Assembly: GCA_902779075.1 (NCBI GenBank)
Contig: CACZAK010000031.1
Location: 1-56,494, forward strand
Length of the DNA: 56,494 nt
Origin: an uncultured bacterium
Lineage (GTDB): Bacteria; Verrucomicrobiota; Kiritimatiellia; RFP12; UBA1067
Reading direction: 5' to 3'
Shown: positions 1 to 6,891 of the stretch, one piece after another
Layout: every line of letters begins with the position of its first letter
Numbering within the stretch: position 1 is the first letter of the stretch
Notes under the pieces: model-generated
Seen by the model: only the letters and a program-made list of their open reading frames with translations
What the model was told of the DNA's origin: nothing
Database searches by the model: none
Made by a program: the position numbers and the translations under genes

Positions 1-2
1 TC

Positions 3-56
3 CTTGCCACGGCGAAGGAATGCGGCGTAGCCGTCATCGGATTCGACGAACTGTGA
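3..56 (+). CDS. 3' end of an unidentified gene (partial)
   Basis: An open frame enters from the left edge and ends at a TGA (54-56). It encodes about 17 residues ending in GVAVIGFDEL. That is too little to assign a family; the VIGFD string is reminiscent of sugar-binding or LacI-like folds but is not diagnostic. A second short frame, ATG 67 to TAG 127-129 (20 codons, ending EPDLWDND), follows and may be a small gene, the frameshifted end of the same gene, or chance. Confidence 0.35.
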   Translation, partial: LATAKECGVAVIGFDEL

Positions 57-203
57 TGCGTCCAGAATGAATGGAAAAATCCGCGTCGAGGTGAACGAAT
101 ACGAGCCCGACCTCTGGGATAACGACTAGCCACTAACCACTATCCACTACTACTGGACGGAGTGCGGCATTTTTTTCAAATAAATACTGACACGGCGGGT
201 AAC
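57..203. other. Intergenic region left of the regulator
   Basis: The stretch holds a possible 20-codon frame (67-129) and a three-unit heptad repeat (130-150). A T-run at about 166-172 follows GCGGCA, but I see no convincing hairpin stem for a terminator on either strand. Nothing else is recognisable. Confidence 0.4.
130..150. repeat. Short heptad tandem repeat, CCACTAN x3
   Basis: Three contiguous 7-bp units (CCACTAA, CCACTAT, CCACTAC) lie directly after a TAG stop at 127-129. The same 7-bp periodicity, with other unit sequences, recurs at 43359-43407, 51881-51930 and 53082-53130. Confidence 0.6.
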
Positions 204-1385
204 TCAAGCAACAGGCTCCCTAAAGGAAGAGGGGCTAGACCCGAACGCCTTCGCGAACGACGTGCTGAAGTATTGCAGCGACGAAAAGCCGGATGCCTTT
301 GCGATGCTCTTGAGGGGCATCGACGTCGTCTGCACAAGCCGCTTCGCCTCGGCGAGCCTCGTTTTGGATATCTCTTTCTGGACCGAAGTGCCGAGCTGCT
401 GGCGGAACGCCTTGTCCACGAGCGTGTGAGACTTGCCTACATGCGCGTAGACGTCGGCGGCCGTTATGTTCTTCGTAATGTTGGCCCTTATAAAGACGAG
501 GGCGTCAGACAGCCACGGCGGGGTGAGCGGGTAGATGCGCGTAGACCCGCGCTCGACAAGTTTCAGCGGCTTGACGCGGACAGGCGGCGGCACGACGCCG
601 GGTTCGTCGAACATCTTCTGGAGCGATTCCGCCGCCGCATAGCCGATTCCCACCGGGTTCTGGTCTATGGACGATATGGGCGGATCCGTGAACTGGCACA
701 CAAGTTCGTCGTTGTCGACGCCGAGAATCGCCACGTCGTCTGGCACGTGGATTCCGTTTGCGCGGCATATTTCGCTCACCTGATATGCGCGCATGTCGTG
801 TGCGCAGAAGATGGCGACCGGCTTCGGCAGGCCGCGGAGCCATTTAAGCAGCTGCTTGGCGTCGGAAGGCATGCCGAAGTGCTCATGCATTACCACGGAG
901 TCTTCGAAGTCCTTCAACGCGATCCTGGGGGTGGCATACAGGCTGCACTTGAAGTGGTTGAGCTCTAGGCTGCGGACAAAGCCGTTGCGTCGTCCGTCCG
1001 AATAGCTACGCCCGTTGTAGCCGCAGAACGCGAAGTTGGTGAAATGGTGTTCTATGAAGTGTCGCGCGGCCATCTGCCCTACTGCGAGTGCGTTCTGGTC
1101 GGCGGCGGCGAATCCCGGAACGGACTTCTCGAAGAATACGTCAACAACGGGCTTCCCGATGGAGGCGAGGGCCCGCGCGATTCCGTCGTTCATGACCCGG
1201 GCGATGAAGCCGTCGTACTTGTTCCTGCGGATGTCCTGGCGAAGTGCCGAGAACTCTATGAGTTTCAGCGACCAGTCGTTCCTTTCGCACGCAAAATGCA
1301 CTATCCCCTCGCACAGCCTGCGCCCATATCCCCTTTGTCGCTCTATGAGGATTCCGATTTTCTTCATTGCAGTATTGTCGCTCAT
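204..1385 (-). CDS. XylR-type transcriptional regulator (periplasmic-binding-like sensor + AraC HTH)
   Basis: Predicted sugar-responsive regulator of 393 residues. From about residue 7 to 275 it resembles a LacI-type periplasmic-binding-protein fold (start KKIGILIERQRGYGR; VAILGVDNDELVCQ; PISSIDQNP), without the N-terminal LacI helix-turn-helix. The last ~100 residues are an AraC/XylS double helix-turn-helix (AEAKRLVQTTSMPLKSIAKASGFSS, written here in part: LKSIAKASGFSS). This order is that of XylR-family regulators such as E. coli XylR. It is divergent from the operon starting at 1528, and a 21-bp-spaced direct repeat lies between them. The start is either Met1 (1385) or Met7 (1367): a TATAAT box sits only 6 nt upstream of 1385, so the mRNA would be leaderless from Met1 or have a very short leader. 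The regulated sugar is not known. Confidence 0.88.
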   Translation of the reverse strand: MSDNTAMKKIGILIERQRGYGRRLCEGIVHFACERNDWSLKLIEFSALRQDIRRNKYDGFIARVMNDGIARALASIGKPVVDVFFEKSVPGFAAADQNALAVGQMAARHFIEHHFTNFAFCGYNGRSYSDGRRNGFVRSLELNHFKCSLYATPRIALKDFEDSVVMHEHFGMPSDAKQLLKWLRGLPKPVAIFCAHDMRAYQVSEICRANGIHVPDDVAILGVDNDELVCQFTDPPISSIDQNPVGIGYAAAESLQKMFDEPGVVPPPVRVKPLKLVERGSTRIYPLTPPWLSDALVFIRANITKNITAADVYAHVGKSHTLVDKAFRQQLGTSVQKEISKTRLAEAKRLVQTTSMPLKSIAKASGFSSLQYFSTSFAKAFGSSPSSFREPVA

Positions 1386-1391
1386 ATGTGT

Positions 1392-1397
1392 ATTATA
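1392..1397 (-). promoter_or_regulatory. -10 box of the regulator gene
   Basis: A perfect TATAAT on the minus strand ends 6 nt before the regulator ATG at 1385. No good -35 hexamer is visible at normal spacing. The operator repeat starting at 1421 lies just upstream, so autoregulation is plausible. Confidence 0.55.
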
Positions 1398-1420
1398 ACA
1401 GAAAATTTGTTTTTGTGGGC

Positions 1421-1486
1421 TTGCAAAAAGTAATATTGTTATTGCAATGTTTACAATTGGAATTCGGCAATGACATTTGTTAGAAT
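1421..1486 (+). promoter_or_regulatory. Operator/promoter copy A: 21-bp-spaced direct repeat, -35 and -10
   Basis: TTGCAAAAA at 1421 and TTGCAATGTTTACAATTG at 1442 start exactly 21 bp apart. The second site runs into a -35 box TTGGAA (1457-1462); an 18-bp spacer leads to -10 TAGAAT (1481-1486). The same layout recurs at 15854-15919 and 25586-25650. Two half-sites two helical turns apart, the proximal one touching the -35, is the known arrangement for AraC-family activators. That the adjacent XylR-type protein binds here is an inference. Confidence 0.8.
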
Positions 1487-1527
1487 GTAAGTCAAAGACC
1501 AGAGGTGCGAAAATCCTTGGAGAAAAA

Positions 1528-2529
1528 ATGAAATACAGGAGCGTGACATTTGCCGGCAATGTAATCGTCGACAGCGTGAAGATGCTGCCGTCGTGGCCGG
1601 AACGCGGAATGCTGGTCAACGTTTCGTCCGTCAATAGGTCTGTCGGAGGTTGCGTCTCAAACACCGGCATCGATCTGAAGAGACTGGACCCGTCGATAGA
1701 AGCGCGGGCGATCGCGAAGATCGGCGGCGACGAGCCGGGCGCGTTCGCGGTCGAGACGCTTTCGCAAGCCGGCGTCGACACGTCGGGCGTTGTCGCCGTG
1801 GAGGGCGCGGAGACGTCGGCGGTCGATTGTCTCACGCTGGAGAAGACTGGCGAGAGGACCTTCCTCTGTCTCAAAGGCGCGGGTGCGCTTCTTTCTCCGG
1901 AAGACTTCGATGTCGCCGCTCTTGACTGCGACATATTCCATCTTGGCTATCTCCTTCTCCTTGACGGCATGGATGCGCCGGATGCAGAGTACGGAACGAA
2001 AGCCGCCCGTCTTCTCGCCGCAGTGCAGGCGAAGGGAATCAAAACTTCCATCGACATCGTTTCCGAGCAGTCGGACCGCTTTGCGCGGATCGTCCGTCCC
2101 GCGCTCAAGTACTGCGACTACTGCGTCGTGAACGAAATCGAGGCTTCGCGCGCGACGGGAGTTGACAAGGATGATATGCGCGGACTTTGCGAGGGACTCG
2201 TTGCCCTTGGAGTGAGGCAATGTGCGGTGGTGCACCGCCCGGAGGGATCCGCCGCGATGGACGGACAAGGGGAATTCTCGTCCATCGGGTCGCTTGAACT
2301 CCCGGGCGGCTGGATTGTCGGTTCGACCGGCGCGGGCGACGCATTCTGCGCGGGGATGCTATACTCTTTTCTTCACGGGATGACCCCGGAAGACGGCATG
2401 CGGCTTGCGTCGTGCGCGGCGGCGTGCAATCTTTCGGTGGCAGGATCGGTGGATGGGGCCAGGTCGCTTGCCGAGACGCTTGAACTGGAAAAGAAATTAA
2501 AAAGGAGAAACGTATGCTGGTCAACATGA
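1528..2529 (+). CDS. PfkB/ribokinase-family carbohydrate kinase (1)
   Basis: Cytoplasmic ATP-dependent sugar or sugar-phosphate kinase, 333 residues, normal for the family. It has the N-terminal substrate loop (SVGGCVSNTGIDL) and the C-terminal anion-hole/catalytic-base motif GSTGAGDAFCAG. An in-frame ATG further upstream (1477) falls inside the promoter -10 region. ATG 1528 is preferred because GGAGA (1519-1523) precedes it and the family fold begins there. It is the first gene of the operon, and its 3' end overlaps the aldolase gene by 16 nt. The partnership with an aldolase suggests it makes the ketose-phosphate cleaved by that enzyme. The substrate cannot be read from sequence. Confidence 0.88.
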   Translation: MKYRSVTFAGNVIVDSVKMLPSWPERGMLVNVSSVNRSVGGCVSNTGIDLKRLDPSIEARAIAKIGGDEPGAFAVETLSQAGVDTSGVVAVEGAETSAVDCLTLEKTGERTFLCLKGAGALLSPEDFDVAALDCDIFHLGYLLLLDGMDAPDAEYGTKAARLLAAVQAKGIKTSIDIVSEQSDRFARIVRPALKYCDYCVVNEIEASRATGVDKDDMRGLCEGLVALGVRQCAVVHRPEGSAAMDGQGEFSSIGSLELPGGWIVGSTGAGDAFCAGMLYSFLHGMTPEDGMRLASCAAACNLSVAGSVDGARSLAETLELEKKLKRRNVCWST

Positions 2530-3371
2530 AGGGAATGCTCTCCGATGCCGCCAAGGGCGGTTATGCCGTCGGCGGATTCAACTTTGCGTCGCTCGAATCG
2601 GGAATGGGCGCGGTCAGGGCCTCGGAAGAACTCGGGATTCCGTTTGTACTGGAGCACGCTCCGGCGCACGAGGAGTATTGTCCTTTTGATGTGGCGGCGC
2701 CGATCATGGTGCAGCTTGCGAAGGCGGCGAAGACGCCGGTCGCGGCGCATCTGGATCACGGCGATTCGGTCGAACTCTGCATGAAGGCGCTCAAGTACGG
2801 GTTTTCGTCCGTCATGTTCGACGGCTCCGCGCTTTCCTACGAGGAGAATATCGAGAAGACGGCCTTTGTCTGCAAGGTTGCGCACGAGTTCGGGGCGACC
2901 GTGGAGGCCGAACTGGGCGCGATGCCGCACAACCTCAAGGGCGAACTGCGGGAATACACTCCGGAGGATTTCTACACAAGACCGGAAGATGCCTCAAGGT
3001 TCGTCGCAGAGACAGGTGTGGACGCGCTGGCCATCTCCTTCGGGACTGTCCATGGCGTCTACAAGACAACACCCAAACTTTCATTCAAGGTGATTGACGA
3101 GGTAAGGAAGGCGACCGGCGACCTGCCTCTCGTGATGCACGGAGGGTCGGGGCTTTCCGATTCCGACTACCGCGAGGCCATTTCGCGCGGCATCCGCAAG
3201 ATCAACTACTACACGTACGGCGCGATAGCCTCCGGCGAGGCGGTTCGCGCGTATATCGCCTCCCACGAGGGCAAACTCATGTTCCATGACATCGCCGTGT
3301 GCGCAACAAACGCCGTCTGCGACGACGTAAAGCGCGTGATGAGGCTCTTCAAGCCTGTGACTGCGCGATAG
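2514..3371 (+). CDS. Class II (zinc) fructose/tagatose-bisphosphate-type aldolase
   Basis: Retro-aldol cleavage of a ketose phosphate to dihydroxyacetone phosphate and an aldehyde is the family reaction. At 285 residues it matches the GatY/KbaY/Fba size. Visible motifs are AAHLDHG (catalytic Asp and zinc His), SVMFDGS, VEAELGAM, SFGTVHGVYK (zinc His) and VMHGGSG (zinc His, phosphate loop). The ATG follows AAAAAGGAGAAACGT, a strong ribosome binding site, and overlaps the kinase gene, suggesting translational coupling. Within this operon it could act on tagatose-, fructose- or fuculose-type phosphates; sequence alone does not decide. Confidence 0.9.
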   Translation: MLVNMKGMLSDAAKGGYAVGGFNFASLESGMGAVRASEELGIPFVLEHAPAHEEYCPFDVAAPIMVQLAKAAKTPVAAHLDHGDSVELCMKALKYGFSSVMFDGSALSYEENIEKTAFVCKVAHEFGATVEAELGAMPHNLKGELREYTPEDFYTRPEDASRFVAETGVDALAISFGTVHGVYKTTPKLSFKVIDEVRKATGDLPLVMHGGSGLSDSDYREAISRGIRKINYYTYGAIASGEAVRAYIASHEGKLMFHDIAVCATNAVCDDVKRVMRLFKPVTAR

Positions 3372-3389
3372 ACACGGGAGTCGGCCTGA

Positions 3390-3443
3390 TTACAGATGGC
3401 CTTAAAACGGTTGTAGATAAATTTAAAATGGTTGTAGATAAAA
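3390..3443 (+). repeat. Three 21-bp-phased direct repeats between aldolase and fucU
   Basis: In the 90-nt gap after the aldolase stop, TTACAGATGG (3390), TTGTAGATAAAT (3411) and TTGTAGATAAAA (3432) start exactly 21 bp apart. The last two periods are nearly identical over the whole 21 bp and separated by AT-rich TTAAAA. The two-turn phasing suggests a protein-binding array or an internal promoter region. No ribosomal or riboswitch structure is evident. Confidence 0.55.
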
Positions 3444-3461
3444 ACAAGGAAAGGACGAAAA

Positions 3462-3893
3462 ATGCTCAAAGGAATAAACCCGGTTCTGACATCGGACCTG
3501 CTTAAGATACTCTGGGACATGGGGCATGGCGATGAGCTTGTCATCACCGACGCCCACTATCCGGCGCACTCTAAATGCCCAGATCTCGTCATCGACACGG
3601 CGGGAGTGGACGTGGCGCCGATTCTGAAGGGGATCGCCCCGCTGTTTGAACTCGACCCGGAGGTTCCGCCCGCCATGATCCAGGACACCGAAAAGGATCC
3701 CGCCGATCCACAGGTCGAAAAGGACTTCCGCGAGGCACTGGGCTACGGCGGAGAGATTGTGCGCATGGGACGGTTCGACTTCTACGACCGTGCGACCAAG
3801 GCATACGCCGTTGTGCGCACTGGAGAGCTTAGGAAGTACGGCTGCATCATAATCACGAAGGGCGTGACGAACAACGGAAAGGGGTGGAACTGA
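3462..3893 (+). CDS. fucU: L-fucose mutarotase (FucU/RbsD family)
   Basis: Interconverts the alpha and beta anomers of L-fucose (family members also use other sugars), feeding the correct anomer to an isomerase. The 143-residue product tracks E. coli FucU closely: MLKGINPVLTSDLLKIL, MGHGDELVITDAHYPAHS with the conserved GHGDE and DAH, PLFELD, FDFYDRATKAYAVVRTGE and KYGCIIITKGV. The length matches FucU-type proteins. The start follows a purine-rich AAAGGA. It overlaps the next gene by one base in TGATG. Its presence points to fucose, or another sugar needing mutarotation, as a substrate of the operon. Confidence 0.92.
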   Translation: MLKGINPVLTSDLLKILWDMGHGDELVITDAHYPAHSKCPDLVIDTAGVDVAPILKGIAPLFELDPEVPPAMIQDTEKDPADPQVEKDFREALGYGGEIVRMGRFDFYDRATKAYAVVRTGELRKYGCIIITKGVTNNGKGWN

Positions 3894-4489
3894 TGAAGAC
3901 CATCAAGGACAAGTATCTTCTCGTCGGGGCGGACACGGCGGGATTCCCGATCAAGGAGGCCGTCGTCGCGCACCTGAAGGCGCAGGGCTGGACGATAGAG
4001 GACATCGGCGTCACCGACTACGAGCGCGACAAGGACGACCTGAACCTCATGTTCCACCGCGTTGGACTCCGGGTAGGCGCGAAGATCGCGTCGGGCGAGT
4101 ACGAGCGCGCGATGGTGTTCTGCGGAACCGGTATGGGCATCCACATAGCGGCGTCGAAGTGCCCGCACGTCCATGCAGGCGTCGTCGAGTCGCCGCAGGC
4201 CGCCGAACGTGCCGCGAAGGGCAACGGCGTGAACGTCCTCGCGATGGGCGCGTTTTTCGTCACGACCCACATGGCCTGCGTCATAGCGGACGCATACCTC
4301 AACTCCTGGCTGGGCAAGGGGTACGAGTGGTGGCACAACTTCTACGAGTTCCACAAGCTCGCCATCGACGAGATGGAGGCTTTCGACTACGACGAGTACA
4401 TGAAGACGGGGAAGCTCCCCCATCTCGGAGACTATCCTCTTTCGCAGGCGGGGAACGTCCCCGGCAAGGCCGTCGGCAAGAAGGACTGA
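3893..4489 (+). CDS. RpiB/LacAB-type sugar-phosphate isomerase
   Basis: Aldose-ketose phosphate isomerase of the RpiB/LacA/LacB family. The N-terminal 150 residues carry the signature YLLVGADTAGFPIKEAVVAHL and VFCGTGMGIHIAASK, whose Cys is the usual catalytic base, followed by a His-rich loop. Typical RpiB proteins have about 150 residues; this one has 198, with a C-terminal extension rich in aromatic and acidic residues (WWHNFYEFHKLAIDEMEAF). I chose ATG 3893, coupled to the fucU stop, over GTG 3884 because AAAGGGG then has proper spacing. The substrate is uncertain: ribose-5-phosphate, galactose-6-phosphate or a tetrose phosphate are all known in the family. Confidence 0.85.
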   Translation: MKTIKDKYLLVGADTAGFPIKEAVVAHLKAQGWTIEDIGVTDYERDKDDLNLMFHRVGLRVGAKIASGEYERAMVFCGTGMGIHIAASKCPHVHAGVVESPQAAERAAKGNGVNVLAMGAFFVTTHMACVIADAYLNSWLGKGYEWWHNFYEFHKLAIDEMEAFDYDEYMKTGKLPHLGDYPLSQAGNVPGKAVGKKD

Positions 4490-4492
4490 ACG

Positions 4493-5140
4493 ATGGGGCG
4501 CAGGGGCTACATCTTCGACATGGACGGCACGCTCGTCGACAACGTGCAGTACCATGTCAAGGCATGGAAGGCGTTTTCGCGCAAGTACGGAAACGAACTT
4601 TCCGATGACAAGATAGTAGGCTGGATGGGCATGACGAACCGCGTCTACCAGGAGCGCATCCTCGGGCGGCCCGTCGGCGACGAGGAGTCGCTTCGCATGA
4701 GCGAGGAGAAGGAGTCGATGTATAGGGAGCTCTTTGCCGCGCACATGCGCCTTCCCGACGGACTCCGCGCGCTTCTTGACCGCGCCCGCGACGCGGGAGT
4801 CATCTGCGCGGTGGCGACGGGCGCGCCGGCTTCGAACGTCAACTTCATAATGGACGGGCTGTCGCTGCGTGACGACTTCAAGGCCATGGTGGACGAGACC
4901 AAGTACACGAAGTGCAAGCCCGACCCAGAATGCTTCCTGACGGCGGCGAGGATGCTTGGATGCGATCCGGCGGACTGCGTCGTGTTCGAGGACGCCGTTC
5001 CGGGCGTCATGGCCGGGAAGGCCGCCGGCATGAAGGTCGTCTGCGTGACGTTCACGCGTCCGCGCGAAGTCCTTGCCGACGCCGGAGCCGACATGGTAGT
5101 CGATTCATATCTTGAACTCTCCGGAAAGGAGCTGCCGTGA
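4493..5140 (+). CDS. HAD-superfamily phosphatase / beta-phosphoglucomutase-like
   Basis: HAD subfamily IA protein of 215 residues. Motif I FDMDGTLVDN near the start holds the nucleophile and acid/base aspartates; motif II is VATGAP, motif III the Lys in CKPDPECF, and motif IV FEDAVPGVMAG. A helical cap (about 15-85) as in beta-phosphoglucomutase and sugar-phosphate phosphatases lies between motifs I and II. It starts 3 nt after the isomerase gene and overlaps the next kinase by 4 nt. It probably dephosphorylates or isomerises a sugar phosphate of the pathway; mutase and phosphatase activity cannot be separated here. Confidence 0.85.
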   Translation: MGRRGYIFDMDGTLVDNVQYHVKAWKAFSRKYGNELSDDKIVGWMGMTNRVYQERILGRPVGDEESLRMSEEKESMYRELFAAHMRLPDGLRALLDRARDAGVICAVATGAPASNVNFIMDGLSLRDDFKAMVDETKYTKCKPDPECFLTAARMLGCDPADCVVFEDAVPGVMAGKAAGMKVVCVTFTRPREVLADAGADMVVDSYLELSGKELP

Positions 5141-5982
5141 AGGACGCAGTTGAAAAAGACGTAGTGGCGTTTGGTGAAATACTGTGGGATGTCATCGACG
5201 GCGTTCCACATCTTGGCGGCGCTCCGTTTAATTTCGCCGCACATGCCGCGCGCCTGGGACTCAAGACCGCCATCGTCTCGGCCGTCGGGTGCGACGAATT
5301 GGGGACGAAAGCCGTCGCCGCCGCAGAGCGCTTCGGGGTGGACGTGTCCTTGGTGGAAAGGCATCCGTCGCTTCCGACGGGCATCGTGAACGTGACGCTT
5401 GCAAACGGCATTCCGTCGTACGAGATAGTTAGGCCCGTCGCGTGGGACGAGATTTCCTGCGGTTCAGCGGAGGATGCCGCGCCAGTTCCGCCGAAGGTGT
5501 TCTATTTTGGCACGCTGGCGCAGCGTTCGACAGTCTCTGCGACGACGCTGCGGCGACTGCTCCGTGCATTCGAGCTGTCTTTGGTTTTCTTCGACGTCAA
5601 TCTTAGGCAGGACTGGTGGAGCGAGGAGCTTGTCTGCAAATGCCTAGAGTCGGTCGATGTCCTCAAGGTGAACGACGAGGAGATGAAGACTCTTGGCTTT
5701 TCCCCGGAGGCGCTTTTCTCTCGATTCCCTCGCCTCAAGACTGTCGTCGAGACTCGCGGCGCGGAGGGATGCCGCGTGGCGTCGCGGGTGGAAGCTGCAT
5801 TCGACAGCCCCGCGATTTGCGACGGACCGGTGGTTGACACGGTCGGCGCGGGAGATTCTTTCTCCGCCGCATTCATAGCCGCCGTTCTGCGCGGCGAAAG
5901 CCTCAAGGCCGCGGCTGAGGCAGGCAACCGCCTTGCGGGGAAGGTTGCGGCACGCGCTGGCGCCATACCCGAAGACATTTGA
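5137..5982 (+). CDS. PfkB-family fructokinase-like carbohydrate kinase (2)
   Basis: Sugar kinase of 281 residues. The N-terminus VVAFGEILWDVIDG and HLGGAPFNFAAHAARLG are typical of fructokinases of the PfkB family. The C-terminal VDTVGAGDSFSAAFIAA gives the anion hole and catalytic Asp. The start is GTG at 5137, overlapping the previous TGA in GTGA, with GGAAAGGAG upstream. It sits next to the D-allulose 3-epimerase gene, which would interconvert ketohexoses such as fructose and allulose or tagatose and sorbose. A role in phosphorylating the epimerised ketose is a reasonable inference. Confidence 0.88.
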   Translation: MKDAVEKDVVAFGEILWDVIDGVPHLGGAPFNFAAHAARLGLKTAIVSAVGCDELGTKAVAAAERFGVDVSLVERHPSLPTGIVNVTLANGIPSYEIVRPVAWDEISCGSAEDAAPVPPKVFYFGTLAQRSTVSATTLRRLLRAFELSLVFFDVNLRQDWWSEELVCKCLESVDVLKVNDEEMKTLGFSPEALFSRFPRLKTVVETRGAEGCRVASRVEAAFDSPAICDGPVVDTVGAGDSFSAAFIAAVLRGESLKAAAEAGNRLAGKVAARAGAIPEDI

Positions 5983-6005
5983 CAAAAACAGAAAGGAAGA
6001 ACACA

Positions 6006-6872
6006 ATGAAATACGGTATATACTACGCCTACTGGGAAGACAAGTGGGAGGCCGACTACTTCAAGTACATCGAGAAGGTGGCGAAGCTCGGCTTCGACTT
6101 CCTCGAAATCGCCTGCACGCCCATAAACGGATATTCGCGGCAGACGCTGAAGGACCTTCGCCAGGCGGCTAAGGACAACGGAATATTCCTGACGGCCGGG
6201 CACGGTCCCAGCGCAGACCAGAACCTCGCCTCGCCTGACGCCGCAGTCCGCAAGAACGCGAAGAAGTTCTTCACAAAACTTCTGAAGAACCTCGAAATCC
6301 TCGACATCCACACCATCGGCGGAGGCATCTACAGCTACTGGCCCGTGGACTACTCCAAGCCGATCGACAAGAAGGGCGACTGGGCGCGTTCCGTCAAGGG
6401 GGTACGCGAGGTCGGGAAGATCGCGGCCGACTGCGGCGTAAACTACTGCCTTGAGGTGCTGAACCGCTTTGAGGGATATCTCCTGAACACTGCGGCGGAG
6501 GGCGTCAAGTTCGTCAAGGAAGTGGACGTCCCCTCCGTGAAGGTGATGCTCGACACGTTCCACATGAACATCGAGGAGGATTCCATCGGAGGCGCGATCC
6601 GCTCCACGAAGGGACTTCTCGGCCACTTCCACACCGGCGAGTGCAACCGCCGCGTCCCGGGAAGGGGCAGGACGCCGTGGTTCGAGATCGCTACGGCGCT
6701 GAAGGAGATCGGCTACAAGGGCAACGTCGCCATGGAGCCGTTCGTCCGCATGGGCGGCAAGGTGGGCGAAGACATCAAGATATGGCGCGAGCTCGAGCCG
6801 GGCATCACCGAGGCGAAGATGGACGCGGACGCGAAGAGCGCCCTTGAGTTCGAACGCGCGGTGCTGGGCTGA
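6006..6872 (+). CDS. D-allulose (D-psicose)/D-tagatose 3-epimerase
   Basis: Metal-dependent C3 epimerase of free ketohexoses, a TIM barrel of 288 residues. Similarity to clostridial D-psicose 3-epimerase extends over the whole length (MKYGIYYAYWEDKWEADYF, YSYWPVDYSKP). The four metal ligands fall at Glu150 (LEVLNRFEGY), Asp183 (MLDTFHMNIEE), His209 (GHFHTGECNRR) and Glu244 (MEPFVRMGG), the same positions as recalled for characterised enzymes. The Arg of RVPGRGRTPW is also kept. The ATG has AAAGGAAG upstream. The gene lies between the fructokinase-like gene and the symporter, so it probably feeds an imported ketose, or the product of a local isomerase, into phosphorylation. Confidence 0.93.
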   Translation: MKYGIYYAYWEDKWEADYFKYIEKVAKLGFDFLEIACTPINGYSRQTLKDLRQAAKDNGIFLTAGHGPSADQNLASPDAAVRKNAKKFFTKLLKNLEILDIHTIGGGIYSYWPVDYSKPIDKKGDWARSVKGVREVGKIAADCGVNYCLEVLNRFEGYLLNTAAEGVKFVKEVDVPSVKVMLDTFHMNIEEDSIGGAIRSTKGLLGHFHTGECNRRVPGRGRTPWFEIATALKEIGYKGNVAMEPFVRMGGKVGEDIKIWRELEPGITEAKMDADAKSALEFERAVLG

Positions 6873-6891
6873 TTAGGACGGGAGGCACTTC

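Noticed and set aside
1386..1934. Longer regulator reading through the divergent promoter region
   Set aside because: The extra residues are low-complexity Ser/Thr/Pro sequence antisense to the kinase gene, and the promoter and operator lie in this stretch.
3372..3461. Riboswitch or attenuator ahead of fucU
   Set aside because: No recognisable conserved aptamer core or terminator stem; the striking feature is the 21-bp direct repeat, which fits protein binding better.
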